NCBI RefSeq assembly: GCF_050948175.1
Contig: NC_135208.1
Span: 3,162,001 to 3,226,000, forward strand
DNA length: 64,000 nucleotides
Reading direction: 5' to 3'
Source: Xylocopa sonorina
Taxonomy: Eukaryota; Arthropoda; Insecta; Hymenoptera; Apidae
Below are positions 22,545 through 34,929 of this stretch, one piece after another. The position numbers and the translations under genes were made by a program. Below the pieces are notes generated by a model. The model saw nothing but the letters and a program-made list of their open reading frames with translations. It searched no databases and had not been told where the DNA came from. Positions within the stretch are counted from its first letter, which is position 1. The number at the start of each line of letters is the position of its first letter.

Positions 22545-22597
22545 CTCATAATACTAAAAGATAGTTAATTATCTTTTTTTAATTTTAGTATTATGAG
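22545..22597. repeat. Second inverted repeat (cruciform-capable)
   Basis: The arms ctcataatactaaaa (22545-22559) and ttttagtattatgag (22583-22597) are perfect complements. An inner gata/tatc pair lies between them. It lies 11 bp after the 51-bp inverted repeat. Confidence 0.9.
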
Positions 22598-23030
22598 AGT
22601 TGTAAGTAAGAGTGAGAGTAATTAGTTGGACTCTGATGGACTTAGTTTCTTCTGAATTTAATTTGAAAAATTGTGATCCTTGAATGAAGAAGAATTAAAA
22701 GATAGCAAACTAGTTTTATTTTATTTTTAGTATTTTGTGGATGCTAATAGCTGTGAGCAATATTGTAAAGTAATTAGTTAAACTCTGATGAATTTATTTT
22801 CTTCTAAATTCAATCTGAAGATTTGTGATTCTTGAATGAAGAAAATTTCTAAGATAGCAAACTATTATTTTTATTTTTAGTATTCTGTGGATGCTAATAG
22901 CTGTGAGCAATATTGAAAGTAATTAGTTAGATTCTGATGGATTTAATTTCTTCTGAATTGAATCTGAAAAATTGTGATTCTTGAATGAACAAAAATTCAG
23001 ACTAAAAAATAGCAAACAATATTAAAAATT

Positions 23031-23591
23031 GCCAATATATCTTCCAGAAAAACTTACAAAAAAATAATTCTATCAACTTTACTTTAGTTTTAGCTCAAAT
23101 TCTCTTAATGAACCAGAAGAAACATTAAAAAATCTTCAATGAACGACAGAATAGAATAAAAACAAGCAATTATCAGCACTCATAGGCAACGTGCAAAGGC
23201 TGAAAAGTACCAAAATCGCTGAGTACGCAGAAAAACAGAGGCGTGCATCGTTTTTTCGACGAAATTAACACCATCAGTGCCGCGAACGAGCGTTTCGTAG
23301 CGAAAGATGGAAACGTGTGGCCCTGTTTTTCGCTCCCCACGTTCATCCACGCCAGTCCCCAGTTTTTCTTCGGCTCCCTCGCGCACGCATCTTGTTTATT
23401 TTGCCCGTCAGCGGTGGCTGACACTCGGACAGTCGTTTTAAATTTAGAATTCAATGGGATTCTTTTAACGGGGCGCACTTTGCTGCCATAACGGAACCCA
23501 GAGCGGATTTATTTGTTCAATTCCGGCGCGTCGAACTCTCCTACGCGGGTGTCGCCCTCGCGAGACGTTCTAAATATTTTTATTTCCTTCT
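23031..23591. other. Unique island; no gene seen
   Basis: AT-rich to about 23170, then GC-richer with overlapping open frames on both strands and no domain. Confidence 0.3.
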
Positions 23592-24690
23592 GTGATTCAC
23601 TTTTTCTCGCTCCATTACATTTTTTTTTTCGTATTGAACGCTGGCACGATTTTTTATTTTAATCATAGAAGCCATGAAATGTATTTTAATTTGGGCTTTC
23701 GAGGCTTTTGTGGCTCTTTTATTGATCAATCTTTTTTTGAAAATTTTAGAAATATTTTTATTTCCATCAGTGATTTATTTTTTCTCTTGATATTCGATTT
23801 TTTTTGTACAGAATGCTGGCACGATTTTTTATTTTAATCGTAGAAGCCGTGAAATGTATTTTAATTTAGGCTTTCGAGGCTTTTGTGGCTCTTTTATTGA
23901 TCAATCTTTTTTTGTAAATTTTAGAAATATCTTCATTTCCATCAGTGATTTATTTTTTCTCTTGATATTCGATTTTTTTTGTACAGAATGGTGGCAAGAT
24001 TTTTTATAGTAATCGTGGAGGCTGTGAAATGTATTTTAATTTGGTTCTTTGGAGCTTTTGTGGCTCTTTTGCTGGTTTATCTTTTTTTGAAAATTTTAGA
24101 ATGCAAAGAAACAGGATTCTGAATTGAGTTATGGTTTATCAGAGATCAGCTGATCAATTTTAGATGAAACTGGAAATTAATTCAGAACGTTTGGAAGCCT
24201 CAAACTATACTTTAACATATTTACTTGTCTTCTGTGCTCTTTTTTTTATTGTTCAATCTCTTTTGCAAATTCTAGAATGCAAAGTGTTCTATTTGAAGCA
24301 AAGAAACACAATTTGAAATTAAGGTTCCTGTTCACCAGAGATCAGCTGATTACTTGGAGAACCGTCTTCTCACAGAGATCTCAAACTATACTTTAATATA
24401 ATTACTCTCAACTATTTTTCTATGTTTCCTTTATTGTAGAATCTATTTTGCAAATTTTAGAACTCAAAGTGTTCCATTTGGAGCAAAGAAACCCAATTGC
24501 AAATTAAGTTTTAGTTCAGCTGATAAATATCAAATAAAATTGAAAATTAATTAAGAACATTTCAAACAGCTGAGTGCTTATAGAGTCATCTGCTCAAGGA
24601 ATGCTCAAAGCTGTAAAATATCTACTCTCAACTGGTCTTCTGTGCTTCTTTCACTCTTCAATGCCTCTCAGAAATTGTAGAACACAATTA
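23592..24690 (+). repeat. About 174-bp tandem array (3 good copies, then decayed ones)
   Basis: 'gctggcacgattttttattttaatc' starts at 23641 and 23815, with a diverged copy at about 23992. Conserved text: 'gaaatgtattttaatttgggctttcgaggcttttgtggctctttt'. From about 24110 to 24690 older units with 'gagatcagctgat' and 'caaattctagaa' continue. Confidence 0.88.
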
Positions 24691-25080
24691 CGAATCAAAA
24701 TTAATATCAGATGAATGTCGAACGAAATTGCAAATTAATTGCGAGAGTATCGAACAGCTGAGCACACTGAGAAGCTAGAGTTTTCGATTGTAGATCGTAT
24801 CGATCCTTCTCCCCCGCTTTTCCACGTCCGTTCTGAACGCTCGCAGTAAATCAACGAGACAGCGTTCTCCAGATCCGCCATCGATCGACTCGAGATACGA
24901 CTCTTACCAGGTTTCCGCGTGAACCACGTTCCTCCATCGTTCTCCACGGACAGCTCGCGATTCTTATCGACGATCGCACGTTCTTGATTACGTTATCAAA
25001 GGTTTCAACGAAAGCCAGAGGAAGCAAAACTGTGCTGTCGATCTCGTCTCTGCTTATCGACGCCCAAACAGAGAATGTAC
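24691..25080. other. Unique island; no gene seen
   Basis: GC-richer, non-repetitive. Candidate regulatory island only. Confidence 0.3.
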
Positions 25081-25740
25081 CTTTTTTATTTCCATATTTG
25101 ATGGAAGAACATTCTCTGTAATTAGTGGAGGCCTCATTGCTTTCGTTCTAAGAACAATCTTCAATTTTTTGAGCACAAAATTAAGAATAAAATTTGTAAA
25201 ATGGAAATAGAAAATTGGATAATATTTTTAAGTTCCATAAAAGGAATTTTATTTCTATATTCAATGGAAAAACCTTATTTCTAATTAATGAAGGCTTCGT
25301 TACTCTAATTTTGAAAAAGGAATTTTCAATTTTCTGGCCGCAAAATTAACAATGAAATTTGTAGAATGGAGATAGAAAATTGAATAACATTTTTAAGTTC
25401 CATAGAAGGAATTTCATTTTCATATTTAATGGAGAAACTCTGTCTCTCTCTAATTAATGGAGGCTTCAGTACTCTCATTCTAAAAAGAATAATCCTCAAT
25501 TTTCTGAGCACAAAATTAAAAATAAAATTTGTAGAATGGAAACAGAAGATTGAATAATATTTTCAAGTTCCATAGAAGGAATTTTATTTTCATATTTAAT
25601 GGAAAAATCATCTCTCTAATTAATGGAGGCTTCGTTACTCTCATTCTTAAGAAAGATCTTCAATTTTCTGAGTATAAAACAGATAAAAAAATTTGCAGAA
25701 CGTATACAAGGAATTGAGTAATATTTCTGAGTACCAAAGA
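25081..25740 (+). repeat. Tandem array, about 160-180-bp period (4 copies)
   Basis: 'gttccatagaaggaattttatttncatatttaatgga' recurs near 25232, 25398 and 25568 (diverged at about 25081), followed by 'ctaattaatggaggcttcnttactctcattct' and 'ttcaattttctgagcacaaaatta'. Confidence 0.85.
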
Positions 25741-26440
25741 AGAAACGAGCACGTTCGACGGTTCCCTGTCCAGTGCGCCAGTATCGAGAAGGGGTCCTCG
25801 TTATCCCTGAGGCGATATTTCGGGTCAACGCGCCCTGGTAACGTCATAGAGAAGCCTTTGCCCCGCGTCCATTAGCGTTTCCACGGAGGGTCGATTAATT
25901 TTTCAAACAATCCGAGCGCGTAGAGGGGCCCATCGATTCGTGGCCAGAGATAGCGTAGTCGAGAAAGGTGGAGGCAGAGGGCCCATTAGGCCCCGCGGCG
26001 CGGAGGCCCCTGCTGGCCCTTGTCAGTCTCCGAAAACCAGAAAGTCAGCTTGTCAAATTAATCACGGATGACCAATCCATCAGCGGGCATTCCTAGCCGA
26101 AGAGGATCCGCTCGCTTGGGCCTGGAGGACAACGACAGCGGCCAGGATCTCTCTCTTCTGCCCCCTCCCCCTCTTTCACCCTCGCGAGGGCCTCGCAGCC
26201 TTCCTCCACCCACTTTCGAAGCTCTTTTTTCTCCGGTTTTCGCCTTCCACAGAGTCCTTTTGATAGATAATGTTTTATGCTGGCTGAGAGATGCTTCTGG
26301 ATGAGCGATGGTTAACGTTCTGATGGGGCCTTATGCCCTGGACGCGGACAGAGTTGGTTCCTCTGTGAGGGAATTTGGAATTTTTCGTGAAAGGCTCGTG
26401 ATTCGGGGAGACGCAGTGGGAATTGAAGGGATTTAATTTG
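25741..26440. other. Unique GC-rich island; no gene seen
   Basis: The most GC-rich stretch of this part (about 25900-26200), with CpG-rich text such as cggcgcggaggcccc. Open frames of at most 78 codons. Possible regulatory island. Confidence 0.35.
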
Positions 26441-27345
26441 TTTGAGGGCTGATTGAGTCACTTTTGGGGTAGAAAATGTAGAGTAAATTAGTGGAGAATT
26501 TTTTAGAGGCTTTATTGATCAATTTAAAAGTCATTTTGTAAATTTTGAGTAATATAGAAATTAATAGAAAATTATAAATCTGAGGTAAAAGACCAATAAA
26601 GGGTAGAAAGTGAATTTTAATTTAGAAATTCACTTTGGGGGTGGAAGAAATATAGTAAATTAATGGAGAATTAATTATAGTAAATTAATGGAGAATTAAA
26701 TATAGTAAATTAGTGGAGAATTTTCTAGAGACTTTATTGATGAAGTTAAAAGCAATTTTTTAAATTTTGAGTAATATAGAAATTAGTAGAAAATTAGAAA
26801 TGTGAGGTAGAAGACAAATAGAGAGTAGAAAACAAATTTTAATTTAGAAAATCACTCTGGAGGTGAAAAGAACATAGTAAACTAGTGGATAATTTTGTAG
26901 AGACTTCATTAATCAAATTAAAAGCCATTTTTCAAATTTTGAGTAATGTAAAAATTAGTAGAAAATAATAAATATGAAGTAGAAGACTAATAGAAGGTTC
27001 TAAGAGGGTAGAAAATAAATTTTAATTTAAGAATTCACTAGTAAGCTAGTGAACAATTTTGTAAATCTTCTATTGATCAAATTAAAAGCAATTTTTAAAA
27101 TTTTGAATAATATAAAAATTACTAGAAAATAATTAATGTGAGATAAAAGACTAATAAAGGGTAGAAGTATAGAAAACAAATTGTAATTTAGAAATTCACT
27201 AGCAAATTAATGAAGAATTTTATAGAAACTTCACTGATGAAGTTAAAAATGATTGTCTTGATTCTGAATAATACAAAAATTAGTAAAAAATGATTAATAG
27301 AGGGTAGAAAGGGTAGAAAACAAATTGTAATATCGAAAAGGAGTA
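26441..27345 (+). repeat. AT-rich tandem array, about 120-200-bp variable period (5 copies)
   Basis: Units carry 'agtaaattagtggagaatttt', 'agactttattgatcaa', 'aaattttgagtaatataaaaattagtagaaaat' and 'agaagactaataaagggtagaaa'. A short 'tatagtaaattaatggagaat' sub-duplication sits at about 26650-26725. Confidence 0.82.
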
Positions 27346-27834
27346 ACCTAAACCCTCTGCCCTCGTATTTACTCAGCGAACGAAGTACGAAAGAATAATC
27401 AGAAGACAGAAAATGGCACTCGTCGCGGCGATTTAAATATAATCGGTGATCCCATTGTTTCCGTTCGATTCTGAGACGCGTGACGCGGTAATTTGCCAAT
27501 TGCCAGTGATGAATAGTTGGCAAATGTCTCGAGGAGATTTTGTGCAATCGCCAAGTAAAAGAAAAACGAAAGAAAAACGATCTCACGACGATTGCGTGGC
27601 ACCCTTTAGAGAATCGCGAGTCTGATGGGTCCACAGCTTTCAACGGGGACTGTACGAAACGACGACCATGTGTTTTCGACTCGACCAAGACGCTTCTCCC
27701 ACGCGAATGATCACTTTTTGTTTTTCCTCTCGTCAGTTCGTGAGATTTCCCAGGAAAAGTAATTCTTGATGGGGTTCGTTCGTTTTCATTTTCCACTGTC
27801 GCTCGAAAATTAATCTGGCGTTCATTCATTCACG
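27346..27834. other. Unique island; 213-codon minus-strand frame not supported
   Basis: Mixed composition. A long minus-strand open frame (27188-27829) starts here but its C-terminal third runs into the AT-rich array, and it has no domain. I do not call it a gene. Confidence 0.35.
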
Positions 27835-28420
27835 TAGAAACTCAATTGGGACCTTTTCGAGGCTGTAGAAAAATTTATTGAGTCAGAATAAATAAGTTTG
27901 AGAGTTAGAAATTAATTTAGAACGCAGAAGGGACTTTCTTGAGTTTGTAAAAAATTAATTGGCTCAGAGTAAATAAGTCTAAGGGTTGAAAATTAAGTCA
28001 GAACAGAATTGGGACCTTTTCGAGGTTTTTAAAAATTTATTGGGTCAGAATAAATAAGTTTCAGAGTTAGAAATTAATTTAGAACACAATTGAGACCTTC
28101 TTGAGTCTGTAAAAAATTAATTGGGTCAGAATAAGTAAGTCTAAAAATTAGAAATTAAATCAGAACAGAATTGGGAGCTTTTTAAGTCTAAAATTAAATT
28201 CATTGGGTCAGAATAAATAGGGGTAAGAGTTAGAAATTAATTTAGAACACAATTGAGACCTTCTTGAGTATGTAAAAAAATTCATTAGGTCAGAATAAAT
28301 AGTGGTAAGTGTTAGAAATTAATTTAGAACACAATTGAGACCTTCTTGAGTCTGTAAAAAAATTAATTCAGTCAGAAGAAATAGAAATACAATTAAAAAT
28401 GTGCAACTAACAACTAAGTT
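27835..28420 (+). repeat. About 80-90-bp tandem array (7 copies)
   Basis: 'gtcagaataaataagt...agttagaaattaatttagaacacaattgagaccttcttgagtctgtaaaaaatta' recurs from about 27880 to 28390. Confidence 0.88.
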
Positions 28421-29045
28421 TGCAACTCTTATTAAAATTTTTTTTTTCTAACATTGCAGGGTAGTTTTCGAGAGTATTTCTATCAGACAATCTCCTCTTA
28501 ATTACCGTAAAAATTGCTTGATTGAATTAATTTAAAAAATAGCGTTCGATCGCGCAAGACCCTCGACCCTCTTTTTTTAGGCTCGCGATTTATTTTCGAA
28601 ATAGCTCGCGACTGATGCGTTCACCGATCTATTCTGACATCGACAGCCAATTAATTGGGCAGATTTTTCCAGATCAAAAATAGAACGCGTCGCGGCGTTT
28701 CGATTCTTCCGTTCGCGACCGCCACTTCCGGGTATTCCGCGCGTTCGCAGCGCAAGAATAGTCGGTTCGCGTGATCGCGTGCCCCTCTTTTTTTACGCGC
28801 GCGTTTTCGCGCGTGCGAGATTCGAAAATGCTCGCGAAATCACGCGAAAGGGGCTCGAATCGCGCAGAGGGCGCGTTTAATCGATTCCACGCTCTCGAGA
28901 GCTAATTATATCGTGTCAATCGTTCGTCTCTAATTTACCCGCTCCACCTTCTTTCTGGCAACTGAGCGGAACACCAATTATAGAGCCTCGAATTGTTCGC
29001 TTGATGCACGTTACACGCTCGTCTTATTAATAAACAGAACGGAAG
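28421..29045. other. Unique island, CpG-rich centre
   Basis: High CpG and many gcgcg/cgcgaa words at about 28680-28880, with cacttccgggtattccgcgcg near 28722. No gene seen. It could be a promoter or enhancer island. Confidence 0.35.
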
Positions 29046-29995
29046 TCGAAGTCTCAAGCTCTCTAGAATTAAAAAAAAGCGTTTATTAAAAAATTAAGAA
29101 ATCGAGAAATTAAATTTGGTGATTGTATGATGGAAATTTCTGATTAGAAATTTAGAAAAGAAAATTGAAGAACCAAGACTTTATTAAGAAATTAAATATG
29201 GTGATTGTATGATGGAAATTTCAATCAGAATTTATTTCTCGATGAGTAGAGTTCAGCTCTCTAAAATTAAAAAAAATTGAAGGACCAAGAGTTTATTAAG
29301 AACTTAAGAAATTAAATTTGGTGATTGTACGATGAAAATTTCGATCACAATTTATTTCTTGATGAGTAGTAGACTTAAACTCCCTAAAATTAAAAAAAAA
29401 ATTGAAGAACTAAGAGTTTATTAAGAAATTAAATTTGGTGATTGTAGGATGGAAATTTCGATCAGAAATTAAAATTTGAAGGATCAAACCTTTATTAAGA
29501 AATTAAATAAAATTAAATTTGTTGATTGTGCGATGCAAATTTCACTCAGAATTTATTTCTCAATGAGTGGAGTCAAAAAAAAAAAATAAAATTCTCGATC
29601 GTGCGATGGAAATTTCTTTCTCAATGGTAGAATCTGAGAACTAAGAACTTAATAAGTCAAAAAAAAAAATAAAATTGTCGATCGTGCGATGGAAATTTCG
29701 ATCAGAATTTTTTTTTCGATGAGTAGAGTCAAACTCGAGGAATTAAGAAATGAAAAAAAAAAAAATTCTCGATCGTACGATGGAAATTTCTTTCTCGATG
29801 ATAGAATATGAGAACTAAGAGCTTAAGAAGTTAAAAAAAAGCGAAAATAGTCGATCGTGCGATGGAAATTTCGATGAAAATTTATTTTTCGAGGAATAGA
29901 ATGAAACTCGAGAACTTAAGAAACGAGAAAAAGCTAAAATAATCGATCGTACAATGGAAATTCCGTTCTGGATGGTAAAATATGAGATCTGAGAA
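29046..29995 (+). repeat. AT-rich tandem array, about 100-120-bp period (8 copies)
   Basis: 'tggtgattgtangatggaaatttc', later 'tcgatcgtgcgatggaaatttc', recurs throughout, with 'agaatttatttctcgatgagtagag' after it and variable A-runs. Confidence 0.85.
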
Positions 29996-30300
29996 TGGCA
30001 CGTTGGCCAAATAAAGGGTTAAGGGCGATGGTAGAGAGTCGCGAGGCACGATGGGAAGGGAAAATAGCCGCGAAAACCAGTTTGTCCAAACCTAATACGG
30101 TGCAACCGTGCTCTTCGACGATCTTAATGAACTTCTCTCTTTCCGAGTCCTCCTCGCGCTAATCTTCTCTCTTTGAGAACCGTCCACCCTTTTCTACGAA
30201 TCGATGGCTGCGGCCAATTACAGCGATCTGGAGCGAGGCTTCGCGCGTTTACAACGGAACAGATCCCAGGGTTTCCTCTTAATTACTCATTTCCTTCAGT
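29996..30300. other. Short unique island; no gene seen
   Basis: GC-richer text from ggcacgttggcc to the start of the next array. A 91-codon frame begins here but most of it lies in the repeats. Confidence 0.3.
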
Positions 30301-31010
30301 GTGGATGTCGAATGTTTGAATCAACTTATTTTCTTAGAAATTTCAATCAGAATTGCAGAATTTTGGATTTGGAGGGTTTTAATGTCGATTTGGATGGTAT
30401 TTTGCTAGGAATTTTAATTAGAATCTCAGAATTTTGGATTTGGAGGGTTTTAATATCGATTTGCCTGGTATTTTGCTAGGAATTTTAATTAGAATCTCAG
30501 AATTTTGGATTTGGAGGGTTTTAATATCGATTTGGATGGTATTTTGCTAGGAATTTTAATTAGAATTTTAGAATTTTGGATTTGGAGGGTTTTAATGTTG
30601 ATTTGGATGGTATTTTGCTAGGAATTTTAATTAGAATTTCAGAATTTTAGATTTGGAGGGTTTTAATATCGATTTGGATGGTATTTTGTTGGAAATTTTA
30701 ATCAGAATTTCAGAATTTTGAATTTGGAGGGTTGTAATATCGATTTGGATGGTATTTTGCTAGGAATTTTAATTAGAATTTCTGAATTTTGGATTTGGAG
30801 GGTTTTAATATCGATTTTGTTCAGTTCTGTGGAATTTTATTGGATAGTTTGCTAGGAATTTTAATTAGAATTTCAGAATTTTGGATTTGGAGGGTTTTAA
30901 TGTCGATTTGGGTGGTATTTTGCTGGAAATTTGAATCAGAATTTCAGAATTTTGGATTTGTAGGGTTTTAATATAGATTTGGATGATATTTTACTGTTAT
31001 TAGGTATTTA
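30301..31010 (+). repeat. About 70-bp tandem array (9 copies)
   Basis: 'cagaattttggatttggagggttttaatatcgatttggatggtattttgctaggaattttaattagaat' repeats from about 30350 to 30990 with few changes. One unit is disrupted at about 30815-30845 by 'gttcagttctgtggaattttattgg'. Confidence 0.93.
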
Positions 31011-31530
31011 AAATTGCAAAGATTGATCTTGCTTGAATATTTTGCTAGAAATTTCAATCAGAATTTTAGAATAATTTTGCTAGAAATTTGAATCAGAGTT
31101 TTACAATAATTTTTCTAGAAATTTGAATCAGAGTTTTACAATAATTTTGCTAGAAATTTGAATCAGAATTTTAAACCAATTTTGCTAGAAATTTGGATCA
31201 GAATTTTAGACTAATTTTGCTAGAAATTTGAATCAGAATTTTAGACCAATTTTGCTAGAAATTTGGATCAGTATTTCAGAATAATTTAGCTAGAAATGTG
31301 AATCAGAGTTTTACAATAATTTTGGTAGAAATTTGAATCAGAATTTTAGAATAATTTTGCTAGAAATTTGAATCAGAATTTTTAACCAATTTTGCTAGAA
31401 ATTTGGATCAGAGTTTTACAATAATTTTGCTACAAATTTGAATCAGTATTTCAGAATAATTCTGCTAGAAATTTGAATCAGTATTTCAGAATAATTTAGC
31501 TAGAAATGTGAATCAGAATTTTAACCCTGT
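31011..31530 (+). repeat. 35-bp tandem array (14 copies)
   Basis: 'ttttgctagaaatttgaatc' plus 'agaattttagaccaa' repeats about every 35 bp (for example gctaga at 31149 and 31184). The unit resembles a half-unit of the preceding 70-bp array, so the two probably share an origin. Confidence 0.93.
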
Positions 31531-32230
31531 GCACAATATTTCGCTGGCAACTCGAGCAGCTGTATTTACGCTGAACTTCTTGAAATTTCGTTATCTCCAG
31601 TCGACAGATGCGAAGTATTGGTTCGCGAATAGGTCTCTCAGGCTGTTTACGTTTTCTTCAGTTGCGAAGTGACTTTGTGACGTAAAATTCCTCGACGACT
31701 TTGGTCCTGAAATTTAATGCGACGTGTTTGGAGCGTCAGTGCAGCCTCGACGGTCGTAGCGAGCACATTCGTCGCGAAATTTTAACGCGAGTTTCATTTT
31801 CAATTGATCGTAATTGAATTTGTGGTAGAGCAAGTGTGAATAGTAGCAGCGATGACAATTTGTGGCAAGTGCGAGAGCAAGTGTAAACGGAAATATGACG
31901 TGTTGTGTGTGAGAAATGGAAAAATTTGTGTGGCAGACAGTGAAACCGGAAGTGGCAGCCATAACCAACGAGATGCTGGCAATTCAGAATGTCTTGGTAA
32001 GTGTTTTGTGTAATTTCACGAGAAATATCGCTGCAAAACTTCAATTTCGATTATTATATTTTTTTCGAAGTGTAAATACAGATGATATATCGATATGTAA
32101 TATGTTATTAAGTATGTTAATTGAATAATTAATATGAACTCGTTTAGACGCGAGATTGTGTCGAGTTGCAGCGCCACCAAATCGAAAATGTCGTCTCATC
32201 GAGAGTAAAGGGTTAATTTAGATTTAGTTC
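31531..32230 (+). other. Unique island with a candidate small exon (31916-31996)
   Basis: Non-repetitive DNA with CRE-like TGACGTAA (about 31679) and an ETS-like ACCGGAAGTG (about 31943). ATG at 31916 opens 27 codons (MEKFVWQTVKPEVAAITNEM and on) that end exactly at a GTAAGT donor at 31997. This could be an alternative first exon of the host gene or an unrelated transcript. It ends in phase 0, so it could be joined to exon 5 (phase 0 in) but not to exon 4. Confidence 0.25.
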
Positions 32231-32499
32231 ACTTTTGTAGAATTCTGTTGGATAGCTTGTTGGAAATTTGAGTAAGAATTTCTCAATTTTAGATTGAGAG
32301 GGTTTTAATGCTGTGTGTGTGTGTGTTTGTGATTTGTAAAGTTGTAAAGGTTGTGAAGATGTGAACCACCATTTTGACTTTAATATCTTGAGGATTTGTT
32401 TTTATGCGAATATGAAGTAATTGGCAGATGAAATCGCGAGAGAAAAGGGGTTGTTGGAGGGTCTTGAGAAAGAATATTTCTATGTTGAAGTTTTTTATT
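32231..32499. other. AT-rich spacer with GT microsatellite
   Basis: Contains a tgtgtgtgtgtgt run at about 32311-32326. No gene. Confidence 0.5.
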
Positions 32500-34430
32500 T
32501 GGAAAATTTGCAACTTGGAGGTTTGGGTTTGGAAAATTACAAATTCAAGACTTTCTGTTTAGAAAATTTCCATTTCTAAGGTTCGCATTTAGAAAATTCC
32601 TATTTCAAAGCTTTGTATTTAGAAAATTTCCATTTCTAAGGTTTGCAGTAAGAAAATTTCCAATTCTAAGCTTAGCATCTACTTCAAAGCATTGCAGTTA
32701 GAAAATTCCTACTTCTAGGCTTTGGAATTAGAAAATTCGAACTTCAAAGCTTTGTATTTAGAAAATTTCTATTCCAACGCTTTGTATTTGGAAAATTTCT
32801 ATTTTAAAGCTTTGCATTTAGGAAATTTCCTGTTTCTAAGCTTTGCAGTTAGACTTCAAAGCTTTATATTCAGAAACTTTCTATTCCAAAGCTTTGCATT
32901 TAGGAAAATTCCTACTTCAAAGCTTTGGAATTAGAAAATTCCAACTTTGAAGATTTGTGTTAAGAAAATTTCTATTTCGAAGCTTTGTATTTGTCACATT
33001 TCTATTTCAAAGCATTGCATTTAGGAAATTTCCATTTCTAAGCTTTGTATTTACAAAATTCCAATTGCAAAGCTTAGTATCCAGAAAATTCCAAATCCAA
33101 AGCTTTTTATTTAGAAGATTTCTATTCCAAGGCTTTGAATTTAGGAAAATTCCTACTTCAAAGCTTTGGAATTAGAAAATTCCAACTTTGAAGATTTGTA
33201 TTAAGAAAATTTCTATTTCAAAGCTTTGCATTTAGGAAATTTCCATTTCTAAGCTTTGTATTTACAAAATTCCAATTGCAAAGCTTAGTATCCATAAAAT
33301 TCCAGATCCAAAGCTTTTTATTTAGAAGATTTCTATTCGAAGGCTTTGAATTTAGGAAAATTCCTACTTCAAAGCTTTGGAATTAGAAAATTCCAACTTT
33401 GAAGATTTGCATTAAGAAAGTTTCTATTTCAAAGCTTTGCATTTAGGAAATTTCCATTTCTAAGCTTTGTATTTACAAAATTTCAATTGCAAAGCTTAGT
33501 ATCCAGAAAATTCCAAATCCAAAGCTTTTTATTTAGAAGATTTCTATTCCAAGGCTTTGAATTTAGGAAAATTCCTACTTCAAAGCTTTGGAATTAGAAA
33601 ATTCCAACTTTGAAGATTTGTATTAAGAAAATTTCTATTTCAAAGCTTTGCATTTAGGAAATTTCCATTTCTAAGCTTTGTATTTACAAAATTCCAACTG
33701 CAAAGCTTAGTATCCATAAAATTCCAAATCCAAAGCTTTTTATTTAGAAGATTTCTATTCCAAGGCTTTGAATTTAGGAAAATTCCTACTTCAAAGCTTT
33801 GGAATTAGAAAATTCCAACTTTGAAGATTTGTATTAAGAAAATTTCTATTTCAAAGCTTTGCATTTAGGAAATTTCCATTTCTAAGCTTTGTATTTACAA
33901 AATTCCAACTGCAAAGCTTAGTATCCATAAAATTCCAAATCCAAAGCTTTTTATTTAGAAGATTTCTATTCCAAGGCTTTGAATTTAGGAAAATTCCTAC
34001 TTCAAAGCTTTGGAATTAGAAAATTCCAACTTTGAAGATTTGTGTTAAGAAAATTTCTATTTCGAAGCTTTGTATTTGTAACATTTCTATTTCAAAGCTT
34101 TGCATTTAGGAAATTTCCATTTCTAAGCTTTGTATTTACAAAATTCCAATTGCAAAGCTTAGTATCCAGAAAATTCCAAATCCAAAGCTTTTTATTTAGA
34201 AGATTTCTATTCCAAGGCTTTGAATTTAGGAAAATTCCTACTTCAAAGCTTTGGAATTAGAAAATTCCAACTTTGAAGATTTGTATTAAGAAAATTTCTA
34301 TCTCAAAGCTTTGCATTTAGGAAATTTCCATTTGTAAGCTTTGTATTTACAAAATTCCAACTGCAAAGCTTAGTATCCATAAAATTCGAAATCCAAAGCC
34401 TTCTGCTTAAAAAATTCTCACTCGAAAGCG
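32500..34430 (+). repeat. Family B array: about 30-bp monomers in 211/241-bp higher-order units
   Basis: Monomers resemble 'ttagaaaatttcnatttcaaagcttt'. From about 32911 the array is organised into higher-order units marked by 'cctacttcaaagctttggaa' at 32911, 33152, 33363, 33574, 33785, 33996 and 34237. Spacings are 241, 211, 211, 211, 211 and 241. The 30-bp difference is one monomer. Monomers of 30 bp give 10-residue open repeats (RKFLFQSFAF-like), which I treat as a by-product. Confidence 0.95.
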
Positions 34431-34929
34431 ATAGAGAGAGAGAGAAAGAAATAAAAAAATAGAGAAAGAACGAAATAAAGAAAGGAAAAGATGACAAAGG
34501 GGGTTGCATCCCCGAAACAAAGCGAGCTCTCAGCCCAGCAACGATCCTGAAGGGAGATCCTCAGCGTTCGAGGACAAAAACGCCGACAGCCTCGAGGGCG
34601 TGCATAGTAGAAGGGGCTGGCGAGGAAAAGAGGGTAGGAGCTCGTTAGACCCAGGACGGGGCCCGATTTGAATATCGCATAATGTCGAATTAATGCCGGA
34701 AATTCGACTCGCTTGGGCCCTTCGCGGTAATGGGAGGCCCCCAAATTTCGCCTGGTAAAACCGTAAAACCGTTTCGCGTATGGAAAACGTGTGCGTCCCT
34801 CCAGCTCTCCTCTTCCCCTTCTTTTTTTTTTTTTCTTATCCTTTTTACTCCATCGCTTGTCACCTTTCGCAGAACTCTGACTGGCTCTGAACGGCGTAAT
34901 AAAGAAACACGAACCAGTGAGAGCCTTTA
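34431..34929. other. Unique island; no gene seen
   Basis: Starts with an A/G-rich run, then GC-richer DNA, then a T-run (about 34822-34834). A 108-codon minus-strand frame has no domain. Confidence 0.3.

Larger units (their letters stand above)
22131..23030. repeat. AT-rich array with internal orientation flips
   Basis: Forward units 'tttcttctgaaaaattaaatttttatt' (about 22120-22320) are followed by reverse units, and then by 'agtattctgtggatgctaatagctgtgagcaatattg' copies (about 22725 and 22880). The flips create inverted repeats (see the separate entries). Confidence 0.8.

Noticed and set aside
27188..27829. 213-codon minus-strand open frame
   Set aside because: The C-terminal part is AT-rich array sequence giving Ile/Phe/Asn strings. 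No domain or splice context.
32957..34260. Repeat frames RKFLFQSFAF (72 codons, twice)
   Set aside because: A 30-bp monomer automatically keeps frames open. Both strands and neighbouring units behave alike, and there is no start/stop or splice context of a gene.
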